Shown one piece after another: positions 8,897 to 19,066 of a DNA stretch of 64,000 bases. The notes below the pieces were generated by a model. That model was not told the origin of the DNA, did no database searches, and saw only the letters and a program-made list of their open reading frames with translations. Source of the DNA: Verrucomicrobiaceae bacterium (lineage in GTDB: Bacteria > Verrucomicrobiota > Verrucomicrobiia > Verrucomicrobiales > Verrucomicrobiaceae); contig JAEUHM010000012.1 in NCBI GenBank assembly GCA_016795485.1, positions 17,646 to 81,645 on the forward strand, in the 5' to 3' direction. The position numbers and the translations under genes were made by a program. Positions within the stretch are counted from its first letter, which is position 1. Each line of letters opens with the position of its first letter.

Positions 8897-10873
8897 CTAC
8901 TTCGCCGCTGCAACGACAGCCTCTGCCGTGATGCCGAGTTCTTTGAAGACGGTGTTGCCAGGGGCGCTCATGCCGAAGCGGTCGATGCCGATGACCTTGC
9001 CGGAGAGACCGACGTATTTCCACCACAGGGCGGTGACACCGGCTTCAATGGCGATGCGCTTGGTGCAGCTGGCTGGGAGGACTTCAGCTTTGTATTCGTC
9101 CGACTGACGGTCAAAGCGCTCCATGCAGGGCACGCTGACAACGCGGGTGCCTGCACCGAGCTGTTTGGCGGCTTCTACGGCCCACTGAACTTCACTGCCG
9201 GAGGCAAGGAGGATGGTTTCCAAATCTGTGGTTTCCTTCACGGCGATGTAAGCGCCTTTAAGCACCCCTTCACGACGCTCCTTGGCGCTGATGAAGCCCA
9301 TGATGGGGAGGTCCTGACGGCTGAAGCTGAAGAGCGTGGGGCCGTCTTTGCGCTCAAGAGCGGCGACAAAGGCTCCGGCGCTTTCCTCGGCATCAGCGGG
9401 GCGGATGACATCGAGATTGGGGATGACGCGCAGACCGCTCACGGTTTCCACCGGTTGGTGGGTGGGGCCGTCTTCACCAACGCCCACGGAGTCGTGAGTG
9501 AAGATGTAGGTGACGGGCAGCTTGGCCAGTGCGGCAAGGCGAATGCTGGGGCGGCAGTAGTCGGCAAACACCAGGAAGGTGGCGTTGCTGATGCGGAAGA
9601 GACCGTCGTAAGCGATGCCGTTGGAGATGGCTCCCATGGAGTGCTCGCGGATGCCGAACCAGATGTTGCGACCTGTTGGGTTCTTGGCGGAGTAGTCGCC
9701 GCCGTTTTTGATGTAGTTCTTGGTGGAACCAAAGAGGTCGGCACTTCCGGTGATAAAGTGCGGCACTGCGGCGGCCACGGCCTGGATCACGTCACCACCG
9801 CTGTTGCGGGTGGCGGACTTTCCTTCAGCTGGGAAGGCAGGAATGGTGTCAATCAGGTCCGCTGGGATGACGTCATTCAGGGCGTTGTCCAGTTCCTTGG
9901 CCTTTTCGGGATTGGCAGCTTCCCAAGCAGCGAAGGTCTTCTTCCAACGCTTGTGGATGCGGCCGCGCTTGGCTTTGAGATCGGCAAAGTAGGACTTCAC
10001 ATCGTCGCTAACAAAGAAATGCTGATCAGCGGGGAGGCCCAGTCCTGCGCGTGCGGCGTCAATGAACTTGGCTCCGCCTTCTCCGTGGCCTTTGGCGGTG
10101 CCGGCGACTTCCGGAATGCCTTTGGCGATGATGGTCTTGGCGATGATGAGCTTTGGCTTGCCGTTGTCGGTCTTCTTGGCGCGCTTGATGGCTTTTTCGA
10201 TCTGAGCAAAATCATGCCCGTCGACCTGGACGACATCCCAGCCGATGGCTTTGAACTTGGCGGCGGTGTTCTCGCTCTGAGTCACATCTGCCATGGCATC
10301 AAGAGTCACATCGTTGGAGTCATAAATCAGGATGAGGTTGTCCAACTGATTGTGGGCGGCAAAGCTGATGCTTTCCAGCGCCACGCCTTCCTGAAGGCAG
10401 CCGTCACCGGCAAGGGCGATGACGTGGTGGTCAATGATCTGGTGCTCGGCGGTGTTGTATTTAGCCGCGGCCATTTTGCCGGAGAGCGCATAGCCCACGG
10501 CGTTGCCCACGCCTTGGCCGAGAGGACCTGTGGTGCACTCCACGCCTGGGGTTTCATGAAACTCGGGGTGACCGGGTGTGATGGAGTGCAAAACGCGGAA
10601 CTTGGACACGTCATCAATGCTCACAGCATAACCTGCGAGGTGCAGCCAGCTGTAGATGAACATCGAGCCGTGACCAGCACTGAGAATGAAACGATCACGG
10701 TTGATCCACTTCGGATCGGCGGGGTCACACTGAAGAAGTTCGCCAAAAAGAGCCGCACCGACCTCCGCAGCACCAAGCGGCAGGCCCAGGTGGCCAGAGT
10801 TGCACTTGTGGACGGCGTCCATGGCCAGGCCACGGGCTTGATTGGCTGCTTTTGCGAGGATTTCGGTGTTCAT
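8897..10873 (-). CDS. tkt: Transketolase
   Basis: A 658-residue protein of normal length for the family. It moves two-carbon ketol units between sugar phosphates in the pentose phosphate pathway, using thiamine diphosphate and a divalent metal. Visible features are the N-terminal [12 protein letters not shown] segment, the TPP-binding GDG...N motif ([11 protein letters not shown] to [10 protein letters not shown]), and the central pyrimidine domain beginning near FGIREHSMG with its conserved Glu, followed by the C-terminal domain. It appears complete, is transcribed alone, and ends in a strong terminator. A long open frame on the opposite strand is a shadow of its codon usage. Confidence 0.95.
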   Translation of the reverse strand: MNTEILAKAANQARGLAMDAVHKCNSGHLGLPLGAAEVGAALFGELLQCDPADPKWINRDRFILSAGHGSMFIYSWLHLAGYAVSIDDVSKFRVLHSITPGHPEFHETPGVECTTGPLGQGVGNAVGYALSGKMAAAKYNTAEHQIIDHHVIALAGDGCLQEGVALESISFAAHNQLDNLILIYDSNDVTLDAMADVTQSENTAAKFKAIGWDVVQVDGHDFAQIEKAIKRAKKTDNGKPKLIIAKTIIAKGIPEVAGTAKGHGEGGAKFIDAARAGLGLPADQHFFVSDDVKSYFADLKAKRGRIHKRWKKTFAAWEAANPEKAKELDNALNDVIPADLIDTIPAFPAEGKSATRNSGGDVIQAVAAAVPHFITGSADLFGSTKNYIKNGGDYSAKNPTGRNIWFGIREHSMGAISNGIAYDGLFRISNATFLVFADYCRPSIRLAALAKLPVTYIFTHDSVGVGEDGPTHQPVETVSGLRVIPNLDVIRPADAEESAGAFVAALERKDGPTLFSFSRQDLPIMGFISAKERREGVLKGAYIAVKETTDLETILLASGSEVQWAVEAAKQLGAGTRVVSVPCMERFDRQSDEYKAEVLPASCTKRIAIEAGVTALWWKYVGLSGKVIGIDRFGMSAPGNTVFKELGITAEAVVAAAK

Positions 10874-11015
10874 GTGAAAGAATGAGGAACGGGTTTTCGG
10901 GGCCGTCTACTTGCCGGAAAGGAAAGGGCCGCGCAACTGGAAATCCGAGAGGGCAAAAGGCGTCCTATCTGGCCAGTGACGGCCTCAGACAGTGGAGAGA
11001 TCAATCCAAAGCTAA

Positions 11016-12227
11016 TCAGTAGATTGTCTTTGCCTGGACGCGCATGGTTCTCTCGTCGCCAGTGGGAACCAGCACCGAGACCGACTCGGCGTTGCTCTTC
11101 ACGGCCTCTGCTTCACGACTCAGTGCCTCATACGCTCTCACTCGGGTAGGAGCAGCAATGGTCTCGTACGTGCTGGACGGCGAACTGAGGCGAGAGATTG
11201 CGTTGGCAGAGAGGTAACCGCTTTCCTGAGCCCGCTTGAAGAGTCCAGACTCCTTCAGTGCGGAGATGGTCAGGTCACTGCTGGCGTGTCCGGCTTTGGC
11301 ACCGCCTCGCTCGGAGTTCCAATATTTCTTGGCGACGAAACTACGGATGGACCAGTGCCACTGAGCCAGCGTGATGGAACTGTGGGTCACGTGCTTTAGG
11401 TCCTTAATGATAGCCTGGATGCCGTAGATCTCGCCGTCACTGAGGGTCCTACCCGCCTCGGTTTTCTTGGATTTGACTAGCTCCTCGAGTCGCTTCACAA
11501 ACGCCTCACACTGGCACATCTCCCAGTCGATGCATTCCATCATGATGTCGGCTGCTTCTACGATGCTGAGTGTGTGGCCCGATTTGATTTCGGTGTGGAG
11601 CCTCTTTTGTTCGGAGGCCGAGACATTTTTGAGAGTGCCTTTCGCCAACGCGTCTAGGAGGTTCTTCTGGAGTGCTGGATCGGCATAATCCTTTAGCTCG
11701 CGTAGAGTCTGATGCGATAGCCTACGAGAAGAAGCTTCTGATGAGTCAGCGGTGTAATAGGCGATACACCAACGGTGATGAGCCTCGAAGAGCCAGTCGT
11801 GAATCACTGCAGACTTGGCAAAGTCCATGGCACCAAAGCCTTTTACGCTCCAGAACATCCTGGGCACGGTGGCTCCCGTGGTGAGCATCGACATTGGCTT
11901 AATCGTCCATGGCTTGTGGTTGCGCGTCACTAAATGGGACGTGAATGCGAATGGCTGATTGGTGCTCTGTTCAAAATAGAACTCGTTGGCGGCTAGATGA
12001 AGAAGAGTGGGTTCATTTTGAAAGCGCTGCCCCTTCTTGGTGCCATGTGGGTCGCCCAGAGCGGTGGAGGTCGTCTCGAGTCGATTGTGCAGCTTCACAC
12101 CGAGTGGCTTGAACAGAAAGCGAGTGGACCTTACGGCAAGTGGACCGCTAACTTCGGAGGCGGTGTTGCATGAGGCGAGGGAGAGCAGCGCTGCGGGAAT
12201 GAGGCTCAGGAGGAAAGTCGTTTTCAT
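11016..12227 (-). CDS. DUF1353-containing lipoprotein
   Basis: The start at 12227 gives a lipoprotein signal (MKTTFLLSLIPAALLSLASC) with a lipobox Cys and a 403-residue precursor. Residues about 100-170 match DUF1353: a beta-rich stretch, then GATVPRMFWSVKG and AVIHDWLF with its conserved His-Asp pair. DUF1353 is best known from phage-associated proteins of unknown activity, but no phage genes are nearby. The C-terminal ~200 residues are helical and unassigned. Outer-membrane or periplasmic location is inferred from the lipobox. No operon partner is seen. Confidence 0.7.
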   Translation of the reverse strand: MKTTFLLSLIPAALLSLASCNTASEVSGPLAVRSTRFLFKPLGVKLHNRLETTSTALGDPHGTKKGQRFQNEPTLLHLAANEFYFEQSTNQPFAFTSHLVTRNHKPWTIKPMSMLTTGATVPRMFWSVKGFGAMDFAKSAVIHDWLFEAHHRWCIAYYTADSSEASSRRLSHQTLRELKDYADPALQKNLLDALAKGTLKNVSASEQKRLHTEIKSGHTLSIVEAADIMMECIDWEMCQCEAFVKRLEELVKSKKTEAGRTLSDGEIYGIQAIIKDLKHVTHSSITLAQWHWSIRSFVAKKYWNSERGGAKAGHASSDLTISALKESGLFKRAQESGYLSANAISRLSSPSSTYETIAAPTRVRAYEALSREAEAVKSNAESVSVLVPTGDERTMRVQAKTIY

Positions 12228-12421
12228 CAGGAGTGAAAGGTGAGAGAGCATGTTAGGACACCAGGAAACAGCGCAACTGCCAAGAGAAATATTCACTGGC
12301 TTGGTTCCCGTACGATATCGTTGCCCGGATAGGTTTGAGCGTGCAGTGGAACACCGTGTGGAGTAACTGAGAAGTGAATGAAGTCTTTAGCCCAACCTCA
12401 AAACTCACCACACTAACAATC

Positions 12422-14596
12422 ATGGCCGAAAGCACCGTCCAGACTCTCAGGGGTTCGGTCGTCCGTGTGACGTTTCACACGGAGGAGACGGGGTATTGTG
12501 TGCTGAAGGTTATTCCGGATGGTAAGCGTGGCGAGGAGACACTTGTGGGGAAGGCACCGCGGGTTGTGGCTGGTGAGCGGTTCGATGCGACTGGAGTCTG
12601 GGAGCAAGACCGTAATCATGGACGCCAGTTTCGTGCCGAAGCACTGCGCCTGAGCCCCCCAGATTCCGAAGATGGGATGATCAAATACCTTGGCTCGGGT
12701 TTGATCGACGGGATTGGGCCAAAGTATGCCAAGCGGCTCATCGAGAAGTTTGGGCCACAAGTGTTCGATATCATAGAGAATGAGTCGGCTCGCCTGGAGC
12801 AGGTGGACGGGATAGGCACCAAGAGGCGGAGAGAGATTAAGGAGAGTTGGACGAAGCAGAAGTCGGTTCATGCCATCATGATGTTCCTTCATCAGCATGG
12901 TATTGGCACCGCAAGGGCACTGCGGATCTACAAGACCTACGGTGACCAGGCTTTGGATGTGATACGCGGCAATCCATATCGGTTAGCTGCAGATATTCGT
13001 GGGATTGGATTCAAATCAGCGGACGAGATCGCTAAGCGCATGGGCATTGAGGCAGAGTCTCGTGAGCGACTTCAAGCTGGTATCACGTACATCCTGGAGG
13101 AAGCCGCTCATGCCGGGCACTGTTTCATGCCGGAGGTGGAGTTGATAAAACTAACTTGTGATGCTCTTCAGTGTGATGGAGATCGGCTAGCAACACTTCT
13201 GCAGCCAATGGAAGCGGAGGGTCTCATCGTCAAGAGGGGTGAGTCGATCTATCTCCCGCATTTATTTGGTGCTGAGCAAAGAATCGCTCGCCAATTGCTG
13301 CGGATTCATTCCGGGCCTCCGGGTTATCCAGCATTTGATGTTTCGACTGCGATTCGCAAAGCGGAAGAGCGGACAGGCAAGCAACTGGCCGAATCGCAGC
13401 GGCGATGTGTCGAGGCCGCGCTTCAGAATCGAGTGCTCATCATCACGGGCGGCCCAGGAGTGGGCAAGACGACGATTCTAAACACGCTGCTGACGGTTTT
13501 GAAGCCACACGGCACACGCATTGTTCTGGCCGCACCAACAGGACGAGCCGCAAAACGAATGAGCGAGAGTACGGGCATCGAGTCGCGGACCTTGCACCGT
13601 TTGTTGGAGTATCAAGGTGAAGGGCAATGGGGGCGCAATCGCGAGCGACCGCTCTCGGGTGATCTTTTTGTGTTGGACGAGTGCAGTATGATTGATGCGC
13701 CGCTGATGGCGCAGTTCCTGGGCGCTCTCCCAGATGGAGCACATCTTTTACTCGTGGGTGACGCGGATCAGTTGCCTTCGGTGGGCCCAGGAATGGTGTT
13801 GGGTGACCTGATTGCAAGCGGTTGCATCCCTTGTGTGCGTCTGACGGAGATATTCCGCCAAGCTGCTGATAGCCGCATCATCACCAGCGCTCACGCGATC
13901 AATCGCGGCCAAGTTCCGGACCTCAAGCCTCATCGTGACAGCGACTTTTTCTTCTTGGAGGCAAGTTCGCCTGAAGAGATTGTGGAGACGATCACAGGTC
14001 TCGTGCACGAGCGTTTGCCAGGACGATATGGGTTTGATCCGGTGACCGATATTCAGGTGCTGACGCCGATGAATCGCAATGCACTCGGCACTCACGCGCT
14101 CAATCACATGATTCAATCAGTGCTGAACCCTCCCAATGAACTCAAGTATGAGTTGGATCGCTTTGGCATCACATTCCGGGTGGGAGATAAGGTCATTCAA
14201 ACGAGCAACAACTACGACAAGAATGTCTTTAATGGCGATCTAGGCATTCTCATTCGGATCGAAACAGATCCTCTGAGGGTCGAAGTTCGATTTGAAGGTG
14301 ATCGTGTGGTGAACTATGAGCCCGGCGAGCTGGACGAACTGCAACTCGCCTACGCGCTGACGATTCACAAAAGTCAGGGGAGTGAGTTTCCGTGTGTGAT
14401 CATGCCGGTGAGCACGCAGCACTTCGTGATGCTGGACCGAAGCCTCTTTTACACCGGAGTGACTCGTGCAAGGAAGCTGGTGGTCCTCGTGGGAGATGCA
14501 AAGGCTCTCCGCATCGCTGTTACTCGGCAAGAGACGCGCAAACGCCACACAGGACTGGCCGCAGCACTGAAGGCCGGGGACTCAAGAAACGATTGA
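12422..14596 (+). CDS. recD2: RecD2-type ATP-dependent DNA helicase
   Basis: A 724-residue superfamily 1B helicase of usual RecD2 length, which unwinds DNA 5'-3' independently of RecBC. The N-terminal ~100 residues form the small beta domain (LRGSVVRVTFHTEETGY). Helix-hairpin-helix segments follow (GLIDGIGPKYAKRL, VDGIGTKRRREI, DIRGIGFKSADEI). Walker A is IITGGPGVGKTTIL, Walker B FVLDECSMID, motif III GDADQLPSVGPG, and the C-terminal SF1 motif AYALTIHKSQGSE. The ATG at 12422 is chosen because it begins right before the conserved beta domain. The role is probably repair or replication-fork processing. It converges on the ferredoxin gene. Confidence 0.93.
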   Translation: MAESTVQTLRGSVVRVTFHTEETGYCVLKVIPDGKRGEETLVGKAPRVVAGERFDATGVWEQDRNHGRQFRAEALRLSPPDSEDGMIKYLGSGLIDGIGPKYAKRLIEKFGPQVFDIIENESARLEQVDGIGTKRRREIKESWTKQKSVHAIMMFLHQHGIGTARALRIYKTYGDQALDVIRGNPYRLAADIRGIGFKSADEIAKRMGIEAESRERLQAGITYILEEAAHAGHCFMPEVELIKLTCDALQCDGDRLATLLQPMEAEGLIVKRGESIYLPHLFGAEQRIARQLLRIHSGPPGYPAFDVSTAIRKAEERTGKQLAESQRRCVEAALQNRVLIITGGPGVGKTTILNTLLTVLKPHGTRIVLAAPTGRAAKRMSESTGIESRTLHRLLEYQGEGQWGRNRERPLSGDLFVLDECSMIDAPLMAQFLGALPDGAHLLLVGDADQLPSVGPGMVLGDLIASGCIPCVRLTEIFRQAADSRIITSAHAINRGQVPDLKPHRDSDFFFLEASSPEEIVETITGLVHERLPGRYGFDPVTDIQVLTPMNRNALGTHALNHMIQSVLNPPNELKYELDRFGITFRVGDKVIQTSNNYDKNVFNGDLGILIRIETDPLRVEVRFEGDRVVNYEPGELDELQLAYALTIHKSQGSEFPCVIMPVSTQHFVMLDRSLFYTGVTRARKLVVLVGDAKALRIAVTRQETRKRHTGLAAALKAGDSRND

Positions 14597-14615
14597 GCGG
14601 TCACTTCCGACTCGC

Positions 14616-15467
14616 CTACTGTGCTTCAAGGGCTGCTTGAGCGCGGGCTTTTGCTTCCTCCGCTTTACGCATGATTTCGTCAGGGGAAGGGAGAGAAGCC
14701 AGCACGTCGGCGGGAATGAAGCCGTCTGTGACCATCTTGGTGAGGCATTTTTTGCGCTCATCCAGTGCTTTGTCTGGACTCCTCTCTTTGGAGAAGCGGC
14801 TTTTTGCGGCCTCGCTGCGATTCTTGAGTGCTGCGTAAATGTCGCCGCCTAGCAGAGAAGTGATGTCCACTTTCATTTTCTCGCGCCCGAGATCGGATTC
14901 GTTCACGACATCGCCATTGATTGGTCCCGCCTGATATTTGGGGAACATGATGGCGACTTCTGGACAGACGCGCGAACAGGCCGGGCAGTTTGTCTTGCAG
15001 TTGTCGTTGTTCTGAACCTGGATTTTGCCGTCTTTACTGACGCCGTAGACGTCAAAGAGGCAAAAGCTGAGGCACTGCATGCAATTGGTGCAGCGGCTGT
15101 AGTCGATGACCGGAAACCACGGCTTCCAGGTGCCGGGTTGGTTCATCGGCGTGGTTCCGCGTTGGTTTTCTACGAGAGAGACCACCGTTGCTGCGTCCAT
15201 GCCAGTGATGTCACGTGCCTGGATCGAAACCTGGCCGTTCGCGTCCTCTAGCTCAGGCGCAGTTTGCTGTGGGAATGATCCAAGGACCAAAAGGCTGCGT
15301 TCGTCATGGGGAAAACCTTTGGTGCCGTCCACCGAGGCTCGAGTGACGGTGTAGCCTTTATCCAAAAGAGCTGCCATGACGGTAGCGCGTGCTTCTGGCG
15401 GCAGCGGTATGGCTCCCTGGCCTTCATACAAGACGACACGCAGCGGACGGTGAACGTGAGTGATCAT
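14616..15467 (-). CDS. Two-cluster 4Fe-4S ferredoxin-like protein
   Basis: A 283-residue protein with an unassigned alpha/beta N-terminal part (about 1-115) and a double-cluster ferredoxin region at about 125-170: CTNCMQCLSFC followed by CKTNCPACSRVCP. Eight Cys in these spacings should hold two [4Fe-4S] clusters. The C-terminal ~100 residues are charged and helical. The start overlaps the stop of the upstream HdrA-like gene by 4 bp (ATGA), so the two are translationally coupled and probably act together in electron transfer. No signal peptide is seen, so a cytoplasmic location is likely. The electron donor and acceptor are unknown. Confidence 0.8.
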   Translation of the reverse strand: MITHVHRPLRVVLYEGQGAIPLPPEARATVMAALLDKGYTVTRASVDGTKGFPHDERSLLVLGSFPQQTAPELEDANGQVSIQARDITGMDAATVVSLVENQRGTTPMNQPGTWKPWFPVIDYSRCTNCMQCLSFCLFDVYGVSKDGKIQVQNNDNCKTNCPACSRVCPEVAIMFPKYQAGPINGDVVNESDLGREKMKVDITSLLGGDIYAALKNRSEAAKSRFSKERSPDKALDERKKCLTKMVTDGFIPADVLASLPSPDEIMRKAEEAKARAQAALEAQ

Positions 15468-15796
15468 GGAGTGCGAAGAAGTTGGCTTGCGATGGTTTCG
15501 GCTGAGTCAGTGCGCATATTGAGAATCTCCGTGGAGGCCTCAGGTAATGAAGAACCCGCTTGCTGGAAAAGACCTTTCACCACACGTGGGAAACAAGCAG
15601 CTATTCTGAGCGGGCCACTTTGAGCGAGCGCTGTGAGGCGCGGATCACGATGGGCTGCCATCTCACAAAGGTCAGCAACGGATTCAAAACTCGCGCCCGA
15701 GTCGCAGAGACGGCTTAGCACTTCATCCTTCACGCCTTGGGGCACCACTTGGGCATAGGCGCATCGGCAATAAAGGATCTTGGGCTGGTCACTCAT
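15464..15796 (-). CDS. Small HdrA-like Cys protein, partner of the ferredoxin
   Basis: A 110-residue protein beginning ILYCRCAYA, with later single Cys in VADLCEMA and RIAACFPR. This pattern (CxC near the N-terminus, an LC motif, then an AAC motif) resembles the small Fe-S/thiol domain found in heterodisulfide reductase subunit A and related electron-transfer proteins. It lacks any FAD-binding part, so it would be a stand-alone version. It is first in a two-gene operon with the ferredoxin (4-bp overlap). The assignment is from pattern recognition only. Confidence 0.55.
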   Translation of the reverse strand: MSDQPKILYCRCAYAQVVPQGVKDEVLSRLCDSGASFESVADLCEMAAHRDPRLTALAQSGPLRIAACFPRVVKGLFQQAGSSLPEASTEILNMRTDSAETIASQLLRTP

Positions 15797-15902
15797 CGGA
15801 CTGGGTCGGTAGCAGGCAGGACAGTGGCCGCAATCGGAAAATCAGGGGGCTGTAGTGCTTCGGTGGGCTTTACCTGCGTCTCCGGCGCGCTAGTTTGGAA
15901 CC

Positions 15903-16841
15903 ATGGAAAAGCCACATCTGTTGATCCTTGCTCCTCTTGCCGAGTTTCTCATGCTTGAGTTGACGAATCATTATCACTGCCATTTTGGCCGGACTGCTGA
16001 TGAACTCGAAGAGGCTCTGACGAACGCGGGAGATCAAATCAGTGGTGTGGTGGGAAATGGGGGGTCTGTCGTGACAGATGCTCTGCTGGCTCGGCTGCCA
16101 GCGGCAAAGATTGTCGCCATCAATGGCGTGGGATACGACGGTGTGGATGTGAGGGCATGTGCCGAGCGAGGAGTGCGTGTCACTAACACGCCGGATGTGC
16201 TCACTGACGACGTGGCAGACATCGCGGTGGCGTTGGTTTTGATGACAAGCCGCCAACTCATTATAGCCAATCGAGATCTGCATAGCGGGAACTGGGCAGC
16301 AGGAACCAACAGACTGACCCATAAAGCATCAGGAAAACGTGCCGGCATAGTGGGCCTAGGGCGGATCGGCAAGGCGATCGCACGGCGGCTTGCAGCATTC
16401 GATATGCAGATCGGATATTTTGGCAGGCATCGCCAGGATGTGGAGCATCGCTACTTTGACGATCTCACCGAACTCGCCGTCTGGTGTGACTTCTTGATCG
16501 TTGCGTGCCCAGGGGGGCCACAGACGTTTCATCTGATCACGTCAGAGGTTTTGGCCGCGCTAGGTACCACCGGCACTCTTATTAATGTCGCGCGTGGACC
16601 TGTGGTCGATGAGCAAGCGTTAATCGTAGCACTAGAAACTGGCGGGATACGTGGAGCGGGATTGGATGTGTTCGAGAACGAACCGCATGTCCCAGAGGCT
16701 CTGCTGAAGCGCTCAGACGTGGCCTTGCTCCCTCACGTAGGCAGCGCAACCAGCGAAACACGCGGTGCGATGGCCCAGTTGGTGTTGGACAACCTGGAAG
16801 CGCACTTTCAGAATCGCCCATTGCTGACGGCTGTGGTCTGA
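15903..16841 (+). CDS. D-2-hydroxyacid dehydrogenase (NAD(P)-dependent)
   Basis: A 312-residue member of the D-isomer specific 2-hydroxyacid dehydrogenases. The Rossmann motif is GIVGLGRIGKAIARRL (about 145-160). The catalytic triad is visible as Arg in INVARGP, Glu in VFENEP and His in LLPHVGSAT. Hydroxypyruvate, glyoxylate or 2-ketogluconate reductase (GhrB-like) activity is the most likely, but substrate cannot be fixed from these motifs. It is divergent from the HdrA-like gene across 106 bp and precedes the response regulator by 42 bp. Confidence 0.88.
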   Translation: MEKPHLLILAPLAEFLMLELTNHYHCHFGRTADELEEALTNAGDQISGVVGNGGSVVTDALLARLPAAKIVAINGVGYDGVDVRACAERGVRVTNTPDVLTDDVADIAVALVLMTSRQLIIANRDLHSGNWAAGTNRLTHKASGKRAGIVGLGRIGKAIARRLAAFDMQIGYFGRHRQDVEHRYFDDLTELAVWCDFLIVACPGGPQTFHLITSEVLAALGTTGTLINVARGPVVDEQALIVALETGGIRGAGLDVFENEPHVPEALLKRSDVALLPHVGSATSETRGAMAQLVLDNLEAHFQNRPLLTAVV

Positions 16842-16883
16842 GCATTGCAGGAGCGAGGCAGACATGCATAAATCAAAGCCCAG

Positions 16884-18308
16884 ATGACCGAACCTGCCAC
16901 CATCCTCATCGTCGATGACGAAAAACACACGCGAGACGGCTTGCGCGCGGCTCTGGAGGATGAGTTTGATGTGTATGTAGCCTCTTCTGCAGCAGAAGCC
17001 GCTGAAGTGCTCAAGAGTGACAACGTGGATGTCCTGCTCACGGACTTGAGACTTGGTGCGGACGACGGGATGAAGGTCCTGGAGGACTCAATGAAGCTGC
17101 CCAAGCCACCGGTGGCCATCATGATGACGGCTTACGGCTCCGTGGATACTGCGGTGGAGGCGATGCGGCGTGGAGCGTGGCATTTTGTCACCAAACCGCT
17201 CAATCTCGACGAAGTGGACTTGCTGGTGAAGCGAGCGATCCGAAGCCGCAAGCTTGAGAAAGAAAACGTGGTGCTCAAGCAACAGGTGGAGCGCAAGTTT
17301 TCGGTTCAGGGTATTCTGGGCCAATCAGAGGTGATGAAGCCAATCATCTCCACCATCGAGCAGGTGGCACCAAGTCGGGCCAGCGTTCTTATCGAAGGTG
17401 AAACGGGAACTGGCAAAGAACTTGTGGCGCGAGCGATTCACCATCTCAGTGGACGTCCAGCTTCCAAGCTAGTGATTGTGCATTGTGCGGCACTCTCGCC
17501 TCAATTGCTGGAAAGTGAGTTGTTTGGCCACGAAAAAGGAGCGTTCACGGGGGCAAGTGACAAGCGCATCGGACGCTTTGAATTGGCCGATGGTGGCACT
17601 CTTGTGTTGGATGAGATTGGGGAGATTGAGCCGTCAACTCAGGTGAAACTCCTGCGTGCACTCGGCGAGCAAACGATCGAGAGGGTAGGCAGCAGCAAGC
17701 CCATCAAAATTGATGTCCGTGTCGTAGCTGCCACGAACAAAAATCTCGCCCGTCTCGTCGAGGAAGGAAAGTTCCGGGAAGACCTCTACTGGCGGCTGCG
17801 TGTGGTGAGTGTTCAGATGCCACCGCTGCGGGAGCGCAAGTCCGACATTGCCCTGCTGGCCGAGCATTTTGCCAAAGATGCGGCAGATGCCAACGGCAAG
17901 CCTTACAAACCACTGAGCGACGAAGTTTGGCCTGTCTTGATGAACTATGATTGGCCTGGCAACGTGCGGGAGCTGAGGACGGTTATCGAACATGGCGTGG
18001 TCATGTGCAATACCAACCGGATCATGATCAGGCACCTGCCGGGCTATTTGTCGGGAGGCAGTGGCCTTGCCGCGCCCCGGTTGGCACCCACTCAGGGAGT
18101 GAACCCTGAAAATGGTGCCGTCGTTCCGCCGAGTTTGCCAGACGATCTCAACCTTGAGGGTATGGAGCGCCGCTTCATTCATGCCGCGCTTCAGCGGGCG
18201 GGGAACAACCGGACTGAGGCAGCTGAGCTTTTGGGGATAAGTAGGCGGACGTTGCATCGAAAAATCGCCGAAATGGATGTCGCTGCCCGGAAAAGGAAGA
18301 AAAACTGA
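16884..18308 (+). CDS. Sigma-54-dependent response regulator, NtrC family
   Basis: A complete 474-residue three-domain regulator. The receiver domain (1-120) has the acidic VDDE pocket and the phospho-acceptor Asp in LLTDLRLG. The AAA+ domain carries Walker A GETGTGKE, the sigma-54-contacting loop GAFTGA in [13 protein letters not shown], and Walker [10 protein letters not shown]. The C-terminus has a Fis-type HTH ([16 protein letters not shown]). It should bind upstream enhancers and activate sigma-54 promoters when phosphorylated. No histidine kinase is adjacent, so its sensor is encoded elsewhere. The next gene is a pseudopilin, but a regulatory link is only suggestive. Confidence 0.95.
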   Translation: MTEPATILIVDDEKHTRDGLRAALEDEFDVYVASSAAEAAEVLKSDNVDVLLTDLRLGADDGMKVLEDSMKLPKPPVAIMMTAYGSVDTAVEAMRRGAWHFVTKPLNLDEVDLLVKRAIRSRKLEKENVVLKQQVERKFSVQGILGQSEVMKPIISTIEQVAPSRASVLIEGETGTGKELVARAIHHLSGRPASKLVIVHCAALSPQLLESELFGHEKGAFTGASDKRIGRFELADGGTLVLDEIGEIEPSTQVKLLRALGEQTIERVGSSKPIKIDVRVVAATNKNLARLVEEGKFREDLYWRLRVVSVQMPPLRERKSDIALLAEHFAKDAADANGKPYKPLSDEVWPVLMNYDWPGNVRELRTVIEHGVVMCNTNRIMIRHLPGYLSGGSGLAAPRLAPTQGVNPENGAVVPPSLPDDLNLEGMERRFIHAALQRAGNNRTEAAELLGISRRTLHRKIAEMDVAARKRKKN

Positions 18309-18341
18309 GTACAATCTCCCATGAAAACTTGTCCAGCGGGA

Positions 18342-18371
18342 TTGACGGCTGGCAGAACCTTGAGGTAGTCT
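18342..18371 (+). promoter_or_regulatory. Possible sigma-70 promoter before the pseudopilin gene
   Basis: TTGACG (18342-18347) and TAGTCT (18366-18371) are separated by 18 bp and lie 34 bp before the pseudopilin start codon. The -35 is good and the -10 is fair. Confidence 0.4.
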
Positions 18372-18405
18372 CGATTTTGTCAGACAACCCCCCAAGCAAA
18401 CCGCT

Positions 18406-18999
18406 ATGAAATCTCATCGCCTCACCCTCACCCCCAGCCGGGGATTTACTTTGATCGAAATGCTCGTCGTAATCGGCATCATTGCCCTATTAGCAACGAT
18501 GGCGGTACCTGCTGCCAACGTGGTGATGGGCAAAGTGAAGCGCGTTCGCACTCAAGCCGCGCTGAAGGACCTTACGGTAGGCATTAAGGCATACCAGACC
18601 GAATACAGCCGCTATCCGGTGCCTTCCGGTTACAGCAGTGAGACTCCGGTTCCGCTGAGTCAGGGATCTGGCGTGCTCAAAGTACTCCTCGGTGTGAATG
18701 AGCAGAACATGAACACTCGCGGCATCGTTTTCATTGAGCCACCACCAGCCAAGAATGGCGCGGGTGGTCTGACGGGAGACCAAGGCAGCTATGGCTACAT
18801 GGACATGTGGGGCGAGCCTTATTACGTCGTGATGGATGTTAACTACGACAACAAGATCCAGAACCCTGACGTGGCGAACATGGATCGCGATGTCTCCAAT
18901 GGTGCCCCTCAGCAACTCATCACGGGAGCGATCGCATATAGCGTTGGAGAAGACAAAAAGGTGAACACCAAGGACGATGTTGTCTCTTGGAGAAACTGA
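18406..18999 (+). CDS. Type II secretion/type IV pilin-like pseudopilin (GspG-like)
   Basis: A 197-residue protein with a prepilin leader ending in RG and the N-methylated helix start FTLIEMLVVIGIIALLATMAVP; cleavage by prepilin peptidase is expected between G and F. The rest has an alpha-helical spine (VRTQAALKDLTVGIKAYQTEY, spanning about residues 45-65) and a GspG-like C-terminal part with WGEPYYVVMD and an Asp-rich end. It is a stand-alone copy with no secretion genes next to it. Such lone GspG/H-type proteins are frequent in Verrucomicrobia and Planctomycetes. Which secretion machine it serves is unknown. Confidence 0.85.
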   Translation: MKSHRLTLTPSRGFTLIEMLVVIGIIALLATMAVPAANVVMGKVKRVRTQAALKDLTVGIKAYQTEYSRYPVPSGYSSETPVPLSQGSGVLKVLLGVNEQNMNTRGIVFIEPPPAKNGAGGLTGDQGSYGYMDMWGEPYYVVMDVNYDNKIQNPDVANMDRDVSNGAPQQLITGAIAYSVGEDKKVNTKDDVVSWRN

Positions 19000-19033
19000 T
19001 TTTGCGGATAAGTCGCCGCAAAGGTTCCTTGGC

Positions 19034-19066
19034 AAGGAGGGAGGCAGCCGTTAGCGTGCTGCCTCC
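19034..19066 (+). promoter_or_regulatory. Shine-Dalgarno followed by a hairpin ending at the dGTPase start codon
   Basis: AAGGAGG (19034-19040) is a strong ribosome-binding site but lies 26 nt before the ATG. The intervening sequence is a perfect 9-bp stem (19040-19048 GGAGGCAGC with 19058-19066 GCTGCCTCC, 9-nt loop) that ends on the base before the ATG. Folding would bring the SD next to the start or, with the SD partly in the stem, restrict translation. Confidence 0.5.

Noticed and set aside
9455..10885. 476-residue open frame antisense to transketolase
   Set aside because: Transketolase is complete with all motifs on the other strand; the antisense frame has no family features and reflects codon bias.
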